Shown here: one piece after another, positions 20,832 through 34,400 of the stretch | How the letters are laid out: each line of letters begins with the position of its first letter | Position numbering within the stretch: position 1 is the first letter of the stretch | Assembly (NCBI RefSeq): GCF_001949145.1 | Contig: NW_019091416.1 | Span: 3,117,908-3,181,907, forward strand | DNA: 64,000 bases | Source of the DNA: Acanthaster planci | Taxonomy: Eukaryota > Echinodermata > Asteroidea > Valvatida > Acanthasteridae | Reading direction: 5' to 3' | Position numbers and translations under genes: made by a program | The notes under the pieces: generated by a model | What the model was told of the DNA's origin: nothing | Databases searched by the model: none | The model's input: the letters and a program-made list of their open reading frames with translations, nothing else

Positions 20832-22406
20832 GTAAGTCATTTTCATTCTGATGCAATGACGAACTTGGTCGTCGATCAGGCGGGTTAACACTGCAGCGTA
20901 CATTTCCTATTCAAACTTTTCCCGCCTTTTTTATCTAGGGGTGTGAGTGGCCACTTAAAATTAACGCTGAAAAAATTAGCAAAAAGCTGAAATGTAAAAA
21001 AGTTCACATACTTTAATTTGTACAGACCAGGTGTACAAAATAGCTGGAATTCAGGGATAACATCTTCACACACACACAAAAATGAAACCAGCTAAAAAGC
21101 TGAATTCTGACACTCCTGTTTATCAGCAGGTCAGTTGTTGACGACAAAATGTGTCCGCGTCCGAATTACAAGGCTACGGCTACAAACGACACGCGTCTGT
21201 GAGATACGCCTAAAGCCGGAGCCACTCTGATTCAGACACGGGCTTTTACATTTTTTCGCGAAGTGTTGTGGGTAGTTTGTTTAATTTTCCGACATTGCAT
21301 TGGCAGGCGGCTTAAGCTTTCCTCCACTGTGAATAAAATGCGTAAGCTCTGATAGGCCCTAGTATTAATTATACTCACTGATTAAAACCTCTCCTAATGG
21401 CATCCAGAGCTCACATAAAAGTACAATGGCTGGTCAAGGTCTGATGTGTAAATGTTTGATACGAAAATTGCTTCCAATGTACAGGAAATTTTAATCGACT
21501 CCCTGAAAAGCGGGAGCCGCTTTTTACATTCAGCGATGAAGGTCGATTCGACCGAAGGTGAAATATACTACTAGTCTATGGTGTTGAGAAAAAGCCTTAC
21601 CAATTAGTAATTTTGCATCTGTGAATAAATGTCTTCGATGAAACACAAAAGATGGCTTTTCATAAAAGCAACGTTCCTGCTGTGTGTAGTCTTTCATCAC
21701 GTTCTTATTTACCAACGACAGGCACACAGTTGACCTATCTTCTTGGCTGCTGAAGTGTGACACTTCATTGACGGTCATTTTTCTTATGCTAAACAAAGCT
21801 ATAAAGAGTTTCGTATCATACTTGACGTTTATTTGGACACTTGCATCAATTACGATATGATCAGGCTGGTGAGGAAAAATATTAGCTAGATTAATGACCA
21901 TCAACTTCGGTTTCTACATTAAAGGTTATTAGAATGTGGCTTAATGAGCACACATTGAAACGTTCTCAAGATTGAAATCTAAACTTGGGATTTTTCTGCC
22001 ATTTCCTACAAATTGCTATATGGGATCCCATTGGGCATTTAGGTCTTTTCCAGTAAGGTATTGATAAAGATACAATGATATGAATGAGTCTAGAGGATAT
22101 GACACGTCTAACAAAACATTTTACATGTGGATGAATTTGGGCAAATGTCAGAGTCCTGGAGGAAGGTCCCTTCTATAATTGTAATGCCAATGTGGTATAA
22201 TTCTAATGCAAATAAACAGGTTTTTGAATGATATTCTGGTACATTGCATATTGTGACTGAGTCACCCAGATCATTTGCAGGATTTCCAAGACTTTCTTGA
22301 TGAAGTGCACTGTAATCTCTGGTCACTAGGTTCAGCAGTGATTTTACTTCTTTTCAAGTTAAGTATTTTCCTAAAGCCTTGGCTTTCCGCATTCCAACAT
22401 CCGCAG
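20832..22406 (+). other. Intron between zinc-ribbon-like exons
   Basis: The intron runs from GTAAGT at 20832 to CCGCAG at 22406, 1,575 bases. It is AT-rich with a short CA run near 21069. No nested gene was seen. Confidence 0.7.
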
Positions 22407-22608
22407 TGAGAGAGAACAACCTGGCTCTACGGCAAATGACGACACCAACCGGCAGCGGCACAACCAGCGTGTCAAAGGTCAACGGGCAAAGGCCCCAAAA
22501 GAAGACCACAAGAAGAACAAGCACCAGCATGACCTGTTACTCAAGCCCCAGACTGTGGAACTTACGAGCACCAAGAAGAAGTTCTCAGGAAAGAAGACTG
22601 ACAAATGA
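22407..22608 (+). CDS. Zinc-ribbon-like protein, terminal coding exon
   Basis: After the acceptor ATCCGCAG one base completes an Asp codon with the GA left by the previous exon. Sixty-six codons follow and stop with TGA at 22606-22608. The tail is hydrophilic and basic: KEDHKKNKHQHD lies in its middle and STKKKFSGKKTDK at the end. It is probably disordered and could act as a nuclear localisation or nucleic-acid-binding tail; that is inference. The longer open frame that overlaps it with an apparent start at 22379 is in another frame and crosses the acceptor, so I reject it. The exact phase fit and the continuity of acidic DDADDE across the junction support joining these exons. Confidence 0.75.
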
Positions 22609-25600
22609 AGAAGTAAACGTGGAATGTGGATAAATACAAAACAAGTGCAAGAGACTTGACAAATACATCGAGGGGAGAGTCTCACTCTCATGTGCAAAGT
22701 GATGGCCGACGTGTCAAGTCATCATCAGCGAGACAGAGCAGGATGTTTGTGTTGAGCGAAAATGATGGATTGCAGCCCACATCAGGGATATGAGAGCCGC
22801 TTCATCATTAAGATACATGAGACTAGACACATCGGAGCTTTATGTGTCACCCACATCTTGCAAGACATGCATCATGTCTCCGTCACCATGCCTGGAATGT
22901 GTCACTGCTGCTGGGGGAAATTTGCTCTAGAGGCAGTCGTTGCCAAGGTAACAAATATTCTGGGCAGTTGTAACGATATTGGTGAAGCAATTGGAGGGGC
23001 TCATTGGCAGGGCGTCTTATGTTCTCGGAACGCCAGATTCTGTGGATGCAATTGCACAGTGCGCAACAAATGCCATACCACCTCTTCCTGTATGTGTCAG
23101 CAACGGATCTCGCCAAATTAATCTCAAACATTTTTCACTCACCTAGAGCCCATTAAGGCCTATTCGTTCAGCAGATTGCTTTTAAAACTTCACGTTTTCC
23201 GGAAAACTTGTGTAGTGTGAGATGAAGTCATTTTTTTTTTATATCAGGTTGAGTTTAAGAAATTCCTGAATGCATTATTGCGCTGATGGTTTTGTTTTGA
23301 TGTGAGAAATTGTTTAAAAGAAATGTGTTGTGAGTAACTTTGGGAGTCAACAAAAACAAAAGAGAACCCCTCCCTCCCCCCAAAAAACAAACAATTTAGT
23401 GAATTCAAGCTATTTTAGAAACAGAGTTTAATCAACTTCTGCGGACTCCAATAATCACAGGAGCAGATCTGCATGTACACAACAATGACAACAGATTCAA
23501 TCTTGGCTCAGACACTTTCGAAGTTACTTCCTCAAAGCTGTGTGCAAAGTAGATTCGAAAAGTGGACAAAGTCCCCATGTCTCCAAATGCCAACTTGGTC
23601 GAGTATGATTGGGTTTTGGCTTAACAGACTGTTATTTGGTACTAAATGTTCCCCAATGAGCCGGCGAGGAATGACTTTACTAAAGTCCCCCCCATTGATA
23701 TACAGTTAATAGAGCTTTTACATCATGAATTAATGTGATGAATGTGACAAGTCATACTGGATGAAAATTGAGGAAATGGCAAAAAGGAATCTCTTTTCCT
23801 TTGAGGAACGTTATACCTACTGTCAGGTCTCTACATAACAACCACCCTCCCGGGCTGCCTGCAGGTATGAGAGCAGCCATATTACTCCTGTGTATGTACA
23901 TGTACATGTATCTTGTTCAGCTGTGTGGATAAGTGGAACTTGAAGCCAACTAGCTGTATGTGTTCCTAGCTCTACACTACAGTCAAGGCCAACTTAACCG
24001 GTTCCAGAAGCACCATGTGCAATTCTTTAGCAGGTGCTAAATTGTAGTCCATGGCATGAAAATAATACTTTCCAGATATGGCCATCAAACATCAACCACA
24101 TGACTTTCTCTATTCAAGTTTTTATGCCATAATTATGGGAAGCCAAAACCAAAATAAACTCCCCGACTAAGAGGAATACTAAACCGCCAATTTAAGGATG
24201 AGATTGAAGTGTCTGTAATGTTTGTCTATAGCCTAGTTTTGATGTGGGGCGGATTTATTTATTCGACTTAAAAACTTTGTATCCATGTACTAAGCATTTT
24301 CAGCTTACTAAACCTTTTTTTATGGGCATATCATGTAGTCTGTGGAGTTGGTGAGCTTAGCATCACACTAAGCAGAAAATACAAACAGCAAATATACACA
24401 CGCTGGTTTCCAGGAAAAATGTCATGTTATGCATGGGCCTATTGCCATTAACTGGTCCCTCTGGAGATTTCTCTCTTAGCTCATAAATTTACTGAGCAAC
24501 GTTGTGTGCGTCAGCAATCCTATTAGATTAAAGAAACTTCACAATCACAGAGGAGCAATTGTCTAATCAAGTTTGGCAGTTCTTGGCTGAGCAATTCCAT
24601 GAAATTGGTTGCTGGCAATAGATTTAAAAGGGCAATTAGCCAAGCAGACAATGAGGACCATTATCTGGGTGCCCCACAGCCACTAATTGCCAAGGCAGAG
24701 GCAGAGCCAAGTCCAGCTACCTCCTCACACTTAAGATCAAAGGTCGTGAAACCATGTACAACCGTCAAGAGCAGAGAGGGGCAGTCTGGATTGAGTAAAT
24801 TCATTTCAAACTGAGATGCTTAAAAAGTGTTCCAGTGCCTGCAGCCTTTCAGAATTCTCCAAGACTTATTAACCCTCACTTGGCTACAACTTCCATAACA
24901 CTTCAAAGAATGCATTTGATAAATGAGATGTTAAACAACAGGGGCTGTGGTAGGCTAAGTAAGATGTATAATTCACACAGAAGATGGATGGTCAAATCTT
25001 GCAAGCAAAACAGAGTAGCGAAACAGAGTCAATCACTTTTTACATATTCCCATAAAAAGAAGCACAGAGCATGAACTCAGTGCGTTTGACAGCAGTTCAG
25101 AGAACTTTGCCCAATGTATAATTGACCTAAATCAACAAACTTAGGCCATACTGAATTGAAAGCAAGGTTTAACTTTTTATAATTATGGAACCCCACGATA
25201 AATTTTTAAAGGAGTGAAAAGAGTCAGTACAGATTAATTTCATTTATACTGATGAATAATTTAATATGTGATTTATTACATGAAAATGTTTTAAGCAACA
25301 TTAAAAAAAAATGAGAGTGAGGCATGAAGCCCAGAAGTCTGGTGCCACCCATTTGACAGATTACATTGCATTAGATAGATTCAGGGAACTTAATCAAACA
25401 TGGCTCCATTGTGAAAGGTCTATTGGGTCTTGCTTTGCTGGTTCTGTGTAGCCTGGTATCATTATTATGTACAGAGGGAACTGTTGCCGTGACAATAATT
25501 GTGCAATATGGCGGTGACCAGCTGGGACTGCAACTGATAAAAAACATGAGCAGCAATGCTGTGCTATTTGTTCGGCAGGCTTGATAAATACATGTACATG

Positions 25601-28184
25601 TATTAAAATAACTGTTTGCGCTTGAGGCTAACATTTTGCCCCACAATTGTGGATTCTCTCAAGAAGTTTTTCTAAAGTAACAATTGTACCTGTATTTTGA
25701 AATGTGGTGATGTACTCAATTAAGATCTCATCTTTGATTTGAAAATTCTTATATCTCACTTATTCAAACTACCTACCTGCCTTGACTGTGTGCATTGTGA
25801 GTGCAGTTCTAGAAATATATTAACGGCCGACAGCATATAAGAAAAGCACAAAAAATACAGAGAAATTACAGCTCTCAGACATCTGACAGACGGATAGACG
25901 GACGGATAGACGAGACTGACTGGCAAAAAATAAAGATTACCTGGCATAAAGAAGGTGGCCTGACTTTATTACTAAGATCAGGCTGTACACAAAAGGAGCA
26001 GGCCTTGTCATGAGAAAATGACAGTTAAGAGATCTTTTACGAAGGTCTGACAGTTTGGGGTCCGTGCTTTCAATGATGTATTCCACAACATGATCTCTAT
26101 AGCACTGAGTAAGGGTCACGCTTACGTCATATACGTTTTATGAGAAATGGGGCTTAGTAATAACGTAGCCGTCTTTCGCGACGAACGTAAGGGTGGCTTC
26201 TCTCATTGGCATAGTCACCTTTAAAATTACTCTCCTAAAAAGGAGTTTGAACGTTGCAGACCTGATGTTATATCTCAGCTGAATCTCTCTTTGCCCTTGA
26301 AGATGATTTTGCTAAGATGGAAAAAGTGGATCCCCTTATTTTGAGGTCAGAAATGTTGCATTTTCTGTTTTTTAAAATGTTGCATAAAGGTGAAAGGATT
26401 TTTTTTAAAAAGAAAAATATAAACAAAATAAAAAACACAGTTCTGCAGTTGACAACTTATGAGTGATGAGTGTCACGTTTTTCTGAATCCTGCAAATGGT
26501 CCACTTCTTAAATTGCAAGACGAAATTAGGGGACTTAAGTCTTTTTCATGGCTTGTAAAAAACATTTTCATCTCTGCACAGGCACACAAAGCTCGTTAAG
26601 AAGACTTCATATGTCAAGTGTTTTGCAGAACCTTGTTTGAATGGCAATTAACCTTATAGGAAGTCATCTGATAATGCCACTGGGACTTGTCTCACAAGGT
26701 ATTGGAGGGGGGGAGATGGGTGTTATCGCGATCAAAATACAAATGCTAGCTAGCTGCTGTATCAGATTCAATTTTGAATTGGGGAAAACTGAACTACATA
26801 GATGTAGGTCAGGGAAACTGAACACTGTTAAAACAATACAGCATGAGACGTGAGATACATGTATATATTTTTTCCTCCTTGCTTCTTGCAATTTTTTTAT
26901 TGGCAAGTTTTTGGTCATGATGTTTTGACAACAAAATTCCCCAAATTACATGTATATCCTACTGTGCACTGTTAAAGATGAACTGACAATTTCCATATTT
27001 GACAAATACAATAACCATCATTGGGTACAACAACTGTAAAATGCATCTTTCAAATAATAAACATACAAAGGCATGGCCATTTTCATCAGTGAACTGTACA
27101 CATGCAACCTGGCATTACAATCATTGAGCATTTCATTTAACAATAGAAATTCATATTAACTGATATACTCTGACCTGCAGTAAGCTGCATATGTATGGCT
27201 CCATTACAGAATTTAGTGGACAGGAGTTGAGTACACATTAATTAATCCATCTGTAATTAATCTTACCTTTCAAGTCTGCTCTCGCCACAAAGCCACTGTA
27301 TTACCTCCTCTGGCTTTGTAGAGAAATACATTATTTGTATCAGCCACTGATTTTTGCCAAATGGCAAAATCCCTGGCTGACATTTTAGGGCTCACTTTAG
27401 GATTAATGATCATCGTAAGTGACTACTGCAAATGGTCTGTGAAAGCCACTACACATGCACTTTACCCCATCATTCTGCTGTGTCCACTGGCCTGGATTTT
27501 AAATGGTTTGAGGATTCAGAGTTAAAATCCTTGTAAGCTTGGCGACATCCACTCTGTGCAAACAAAGACCCTGTCTTTGACTTCACTCAAATACAGAAGG
27601 CTGAAAATAAATGTCACTGTCATAAAATGACTGTGACAGCATGGCTAAAGCCACCAATGGAGTCATCACTTAAGCCAACGTTTCAGAAATTGTCAATATC
27701 AAGGTTTCTGGCTTACTCACTGTAACCTTTTGAAGCCCTCCTCAAAAAAAAGTAGATGTACTGAGCCAGCCATTCAGAATAACAGTCAACAGGCAGTTAA
27801 GCCGTTTTTAATTAATTGGATGCGGCGTAACTAACATGCGAGTCTATGAGAAGTGGTTGTTGCGACTTCTTGGCGGCTTCCATAAGAATACTTGTTATTC
27901 CCAGCCAAAGCCGTCGTAATTCAGACAGGGCCTCATGCTGTACCATCAATCTGCACAGTGTGTCAGGCATTCATAGTTAATGATGTGCACACTGCAGCTT
28001 GGCCCAAGTTGGTCTATATGTGAAGTGGGGGCGGGAGAACACAGACAAGCTTGTGCTCTTCAGATCTCATCATGCATCTCAAGACTCACATCTTGTGAAA
28101 ATTGAAGTTAAGGCGGTAATATACATGGGGGTTGTAGTGCTTCAGAAAAATCTCTGATATGCTATGCCATACAGAGCACTAACC
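22609..28184. other. 3' UTR then gene-free region
   Basis: The start of this block should be the 3' UTR of the zinc-ribbon-like gene. The first AATAAA on the plus strand that I noticed is at 24153-24158, which would imply a 1.5-kb UTR; this is weak evidence. The rest has no supported exon. Stretches such as 27230-27420 are rich in TTAATTAA, GTAATTAATC and GGATTAATGATC words of homeodomain type and could be regulatory. TACATGTACATGTA palindromes occur near 23896 and 25590. Confidence 0.4.
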
Positions 28185-28375
28185 ACTAGCGGTGGAAGGG
28201 GGGCAGTGGCCCCCCCATTTTTTCAACGGGGGGAGGGAATTCCCCCCTCCAGTTTTTGCAGGGCCCATATTAAAATGAGGTGGGGCTTAATGGATCGACC
28301 TATTTATGGCTGATGCCTGATGGTCTAAAAACTGCCCCCCCCCCTTTGAAAATTGTTCAGCCGCTGGCTCTAACC
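28185..28375. mobile_element. G/C-rich repeat, copy 2
   Basis: Mirrored G and C runs flank a module at 28281-28326 (TGGGGCTTAATGGATC, CCTATT, GGCTGATGCCTGATGGTCT). The same module, nearly identical, is at 60928-60972 next to another G-rich unit. It is non-coding. Confidence 0.65.
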
Positions 28376-31170
28376 AGGGAAAACACATGTAGATTGGAAA
28401 TGTTTTATGAACAGGAGATTGTCTGTTTTATTTTTGTATGCATAATTTATTACAAAAGTAAATGATGCTATTGAAACGTAAAGAGTGTAAGATTTGTTAT
28501 TCGTAATTTGGCAATGAGTGTGGTACTTAAGAACTTCCTTGCAAAGTATTTTCAATTTGTAGGGGAAGATGTAGAAAAATATTTATCTACAACTTGTTGA
28601 AAATCCTAGTAAAGCCGTAATACAGGACTATGCATCTCTTCATCGACTTCAAATGTTTTGTTTTCTCAAACTCTGTTTAAGCTCGTTTGTGGTGAGACAC
28701 TGAAAGGTCTCAACAAGTAATCTTTGCATTAAATAATTAAATATAATTTATAGAGAAGGCAGGCCTTCTGTTTCACATTGGAAGTTTTATTTTAAATTTT
28801 GAGCAAAAATGTAGGAGAAAAACCCTGTACAAATGTAAATATATTCAAATACTGTGAAGATGACAGACCAAAGCATTTGGTCCATTAATTGGATATAGGC
28901 CTAAATAAGCAAATTCAAGTGCTTGATATTAACCAAATTAAATTAACATAGCTTGGTTTTTGAGACTGTCCATTCCCAAAATGTGTTATCATCATACCTT
29001 TAAAGCTTTGCACAATAAGTCATCAAATGTTATATTGATTTTGATGTATGGAATGGTTGAAAAACTAGTCAGTCGTGAATAAAAATAAGAATATCAGAGA
29101 TTTCTATTCTCACAGCAAGCCCGGACAGAAGCCAGTGATCCATGAAGCAATTCTCCCCATGTCAGAATTAAATTTGGATGGGGGGGGGAATTCTTTCAAA
29201 AGGTACATGTACGTGCAAGTCCCAGCAAAGGGCCTGAATGGGTTAACTTTACAAGAAATGACAGCTAAGCGAGGGGGGAGGGGTAGATAAGCAATTTGGG
29301 ACAAACAAGGGCCCATGTTTAATGATTTGACTTCGGTCCCAGTTGGCTTGTGTAACTCCAGGGCATGATTTTCTAACGATAACAACTTCATGTACACACA
29401 TGCTTGTAAATAGTCAACTGCCCTGAAAAGTTACATGAAGGAAAAAGATAAATACGGTCACATGTTGATAGTTTTGGTATTTTTAATTTGGAGGTGTTCT
29501 TGACTGTTGTGGTGTTCATGTGCAATTTTTACTAAACCTTTTTGTTACAATTAATTTATGAAATATTGTGGTTTGGTGTGCAGTAATATATGTAATGTAT
29601 TCAATTATAGTCAAAATGTGGCGGTACATTATTTTGAATTCTGGAACAAAATTAACTTCTGTGACTGTTAAAAGTGCTGTAAAGTATGATATTGGTGTTA
29701 GCTATAACTTTGAAGGATTGAAATTTTTGTGGAAAATCAGTGTCACAGATTTCTGAATTCTTTTTTGTTGATTTGCATAAAATGGCTGATCCTAAGGGCA
29801 ATTGAATGATACTCAGTGTTTTGGAAATGGTTTTTCGACAATGTCTCCTTCCATGACTAGGCTTAAAAGCATTTTTTGGCTTTTAACTTGAGAACACAGT
29901 GATTGTGAAAGTGAAGGCTTCCTTTCAGAAGGCAAAATATGGCCCAAAATGTATCAGACTAGAAATGCCTTACACTAAATGCAAAACCTTTTCCCATTAT
30001 ATGTTGGACAAACACAAAGACTGGTCTACTTTGAGAGCCCAAAAATCTGTTCGTTCAATCTCAAGACAACGTATTTCTCATGGTCGATTAAACCTCACAT
30101 GAAATGCATTGCAACTGTATCTATCACACTGTAAAATGCATTGTCATATTTAAACATCTAATAATCAGAAATCATTGAAACCTTGAAGCAATGGTGCTCC
30201 TTTTTTTAATAAGAAATTTTGGTCAGCGGCAAATTATCAGGAATTCATCCTTTTTTGGCCTTTGTTTTTCTTCTTTTTCATTGATTTGCTCGTTAAATTT
30301 GTCCGTTTGAATGTTGGAAGTTTCAATAAAGAGCAGTCGACTGGGTAGATATCAAAAATGCCTGTGTCAGACTGTCAGTCTCTTTTCATAGCAGTGAACT
30401 AGATGAAACCCAAATGGCTACTCGTAAGGTCAGATCATTAAACCAAAAGCAAAGGAAAGAACAAGCTAATGTAAAATAAAACAAACAGGTTACAATTTCA
30501 AGTGTTGGGAAGGGCCTTCATCATGGCTGTAATATATGTATAGTTTAACGATGCCCTGTGACACTCCAACCCTACCCTGTAATTTCCACCAATCGTCATT
30601 TTGAAATTTCTCGTAAACCACTTCAATCCCCAGAAAAAAAAAATGAAAAATCCTTATGAGGTTTTCATATGTTGAAATTCATTTGTGAGGTACCAGCTAG
30701 CTAACCTATAGTACATCAATTACCTGAATACAAAACAACTTCGTTAACACTTCAACCTCAATCAATATGGCCGGGTGTTTTTTCCTGGAAGAGAAAATTA
30801 AGCATTGCCTGGATTTAATTATGACTTTGACGTCATAGAGAGATTCTCTTTGTATGGACTGTCGTGTTCTGTACTCTCATTTGCAAGGTGAACTGCAATT
30901 AAGTTTGTGAATTTGTTTTGGGGCTGTTGAGATGAACGTTTCTTGCCTGGTTAATCTCGCCCATTCCCAATGACGCGGTTTAGACCCGGTGATGTTTGGC
31001 AACAGATGAATTGCCTATGGACTCTCACCAAGTTTACAACAAATGAATGCGATGTTTTTGTGTGGTTGATGGAAAATAAACAGAACCCTCCACGCAAGAT
31101 TAATAATTCCCCCTCCTTCGTCAGAATAAGTCAGTTTGGTAAGTACTCAAAAAAGCAAGGACATTCGGGA
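28376..31170. other. Gene-free region
   Basis: AT-rich sequence with only short random open frames on either strand. No repeat of note. Confidence 0.4.
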
Positions 31171-31373
31171 CAGTGTTGTCGTGGAGATCATTACGAGACC
31201 AGGCACAAGACCAGAAAGAAGACCAGACACAAGACCAGTCACAAGTAACAGGGTGAACAATGACAAAGGAATGCTTTCGTTGCAGTTCATTTGAATAGCT
31301 TGTGGCTTGAATCAAGACTGGAGGTCTCATGCTGCTCTTGTGAAGGTCTTAAGTAGTCTCGACTACAACACTG
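31171..31373. mobile_element. MITE-like element, CAGTGTTGTAGTC family copy 1
   Basis: The left end CAGTGTTGTCGTGGAGA is inverted on the right as TCTCGACTACAACACTG. The interior has tandem ACAAGACCAG words (31200-31245). A shorter copy with the same ends lies at 61462-61549, and an internal fragment at 41180-41235 shares CAAGACCAGCCACAAG and the following 40 bases. It is 203 bp with no ORF. Confidence 0.65.
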
Positions 31374-31377
31374 ATTC

Positions 31378-31496
31378 GGGAACAAAGCACGAGCATGAGT
31401 CCAGTAAGGGCTGCTCTGATTGGGCAGACCTAGCATGTGCGTGCGAATGACCTTTTTAGGCATGCCGCGCTGTCAGAATACAGAACTGGCTCACTG
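31378..31496. repeat. Diverged copy of part of the 13-15 kb duplication
   Basis: CGGGAACAAAGC...GCATGAGTCCA and GTGCGAATGAC...AGGCATGC...GAACTGGCTCA appear in the same order as at about 13793-14003. Much of the intervening sequence is missing. This shows that part of the duplicated unit is an interspersed repeat. Confidence 0.55.
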
Positions 31497-34400
31497 TCTC
31501 TGTATTATCATACCCCTAGGGTTTTCACTGGTGGAAAGTTGCATGCACCGACAGTCAAAGTCATTTTGAAATCATTTGCATTTCATGTCAACATTCACTG
31601 TTAAGTCCACTTTAACAACAATCTGATTCTCACTGACAAAAAAAACTACTGAGAAATTCAGGATTTACCTAATTGATTCACCGAAAAAGACTGTTGCTTG
31701 CTTCCTCGACTTAGAAGTTGACCAAACATTAACCACGGACCTTTTGCCCTGAGAGAGCCTGTTTGGTGGTACATGCGGTGAGAGCAATAACTCCAAGCCT
31801 TATCAAGCGGATATGGACAGCCCTCCACGATGGCTACCGGATAAATGTGTGTCTAAAATCACATATAAGCACAGAGGCCATTTTTGTCTGCACGGAATAA
31901 ATACTGCGGAAATCACACCAGTACCCCGCGACTAAAAGTCTATGCACTGATTACTTCAACCCTCATTACCTCTGCCAGGTCAATGGATGCCCAACGAGGT
32001 TACAGCAGGGTAAAGCAGCTGAAACACAAGGCACTGCACCAGACGTGACAGAACAGTGGGTGGTGATGCTGCATAGCCCCTTGTAAAGAGAGCTCCGACC
32101 CACTGCAAGCCAATGCATGAGTCAGGCAGTCAGGAAGAGATTCTTGGAGCCGCCAACCGGAGGTGTAGATGAGACCATGATGACTTGGACCGAGTCTGAG
32201 TCGCTGGCACTGAACCCATCCAAGATTGAAGCTCAGGCTGAGACAGACCTTTGGTCTCTAATTTTTCTCGATTCTATTCAGTGCTTAAAAGTTCTGATTT
32301 CAGAATTAAAGGAGACCGCAGGAAAAGTTGAATAGTATCTTGAGATTAAAGTTGATATAAATGGGCGTGGTCAAGCGATAAATTGGTGTGCATATTGTTT
32401 TAAATGTGTTAGTCACTGCATAACGAAAGAAATACATGTCGAGAACCAGTCACAATAGTCAAGGACTACATGTGGTCAAGATATGACTCCTGGTCCGGTT
32501 GGCCAACAGATGAAACAGTTACAGAGAGTCAAAACCCTTGGATTTCTTAAACAGACAACGAAAACGTGGAGTCAGTGTGTGGAATTGATTCTGTTAGATT
32601 CAAATGCCGAGTTGACCATGCCTAGCCAGAGATGGCACACACTTCATCATCATCCGGTCTCAATTTGACCCCCAAAATACCTGGAAGAATTTTCTGTAAT
32701 ATTTCAGTCTTTGCTTAAGTGGGAACCCCAGTTAGTCCATTTATTCACAGCTAGGCCAGCAGATCCATGCCCATATCAATATCCAGCCTTTGCGAGTTTG
32801 GCCTGGTTGCTTAAACCACATTCATTCCTTCACAAAACCCGCTATCATCCCCATGTGTGATCAACTAAGCCGTGTACAGATAGGTGTATGTTCACGCCAA
32901 TCCAGGTATTACTGTCCAACTGTCCCCCAAACTTATTTTCCCACTGACACCTACTGTACATCCCGCATTTCAACAGCTTTACATTCATGTGTTCTGCATT
33001 TCAAGCCCAGCGGACCGCTGCGGATCTTGCTCGCTGACCAATGTGGCGTGAAGCAATTACGGAGCTGTAAACAAACGCGAGAATCGGTCGGCAGTCGTGC
33101 ATGCAAATGTGCCAAACTATCTCCAGGTTGACAAGTGGGGGCTTGTCTCAAATTGCGCCAAATTCGCACCTCTGTCAAGTGTGAAATGGAAAGCCATGGG
33201 CAGACATTAACTTGATAGGCTGCATGCTTCAAAGGAGTTCACTCAATAGATGAAATCAAGCGTCTGTTTTCTCCTTGGAAATTTCCAAACCAGGGCTCCT
33301 AAATAAATAGTGTTGTGTGCCCATGGCAAGTTAAGGATAGCACTCCAGTATCTATGTTTTCAATATTTTAATTTGACAAAAATAGGCCAAACTTTATCAG
33401 TGCCCAGCGGTTGCAAATTCACAGCCAGAGAGAGGCAATACAATACAGGCAACAGTAATAAAAGTCAATCTTAATAAGCGTACGTGTATGTATATGCTAC
33501 ATCTTAATACATCACACACAACACATGTACTCAAACAATATAATCAGAACACATCTTACAATATGTCAATCCAGCATACACTGTACATTATATGATGTAT
33601 TAAGATACAGACGTTTGTTGCCAGCAATGCAGAGGTTTGGTAAATTCAACAGTTCAACCAATGTTTCTGTGTGAAGCAAAACTGTAGGCCAACTGACATA
33701 ACTACAAGGTGCCAAATCTGGGATACATTTGGGAAAATCTATCAATAGCCTTGAAATTTGTTTGCTTATACAGGCACATCTCACCACTGAAATTACCATG
33801 AAATAGTAAAAGTCGGTCCTTAATCACTGCCAAAGATGATGGCTTCGATTCTTCATGAAATATTTTGTGGGTTAAACATGCGAAAAAAAAATTCCACAAA
33901 AACTGACCGCTTCAAACCAACCTCAATGTTTACAGCCTGTGTCTTTACACCTGACGGCTTGCATCCCAAACAACAATAACAAGGCTAAGAAATCAGATTA
34001 AACTTACATCAGCTCGGCCAGAAACGGCCAAAACAGGAGGGGGGGAGGGGAGCGACTTCTTGGAGAATGCTGATGCTCTTTACCCACCTCCCCCAAGGAT
34101 AACAGCAGTCTGCAGTCTGAAGGCAAAGGTTGTCATGGCAACAGACCAGCCAAGGTATGAGGAGGAAAAATGGTCTACTGACGAGGGAGATCAGGCAGTC
34201 GGCCTGACAAAAAAACGGGGGGGGGGAAGAATAGCAACGGACTTGCCTTCATATGCCAGGATCTGTTTGCAGTTGTTGATATGCGCTCCTCATTCCATGC
34301 CTTACCATCTGGGACAGTCTCTGAAGAGAAATGAAGAGGGGAAAAAAAGGGAGTTGTCATATATGTTGGGTGGAATTCATTGACATTTAGAAAATACAAA

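Noticed and set aside
22379-22633. 84-codon open frame with an apparent start before the acceptor
   Set aside because: It is in a different frame from the one that continues the upstream exon; the spliced frame ends cleanly at 22608.
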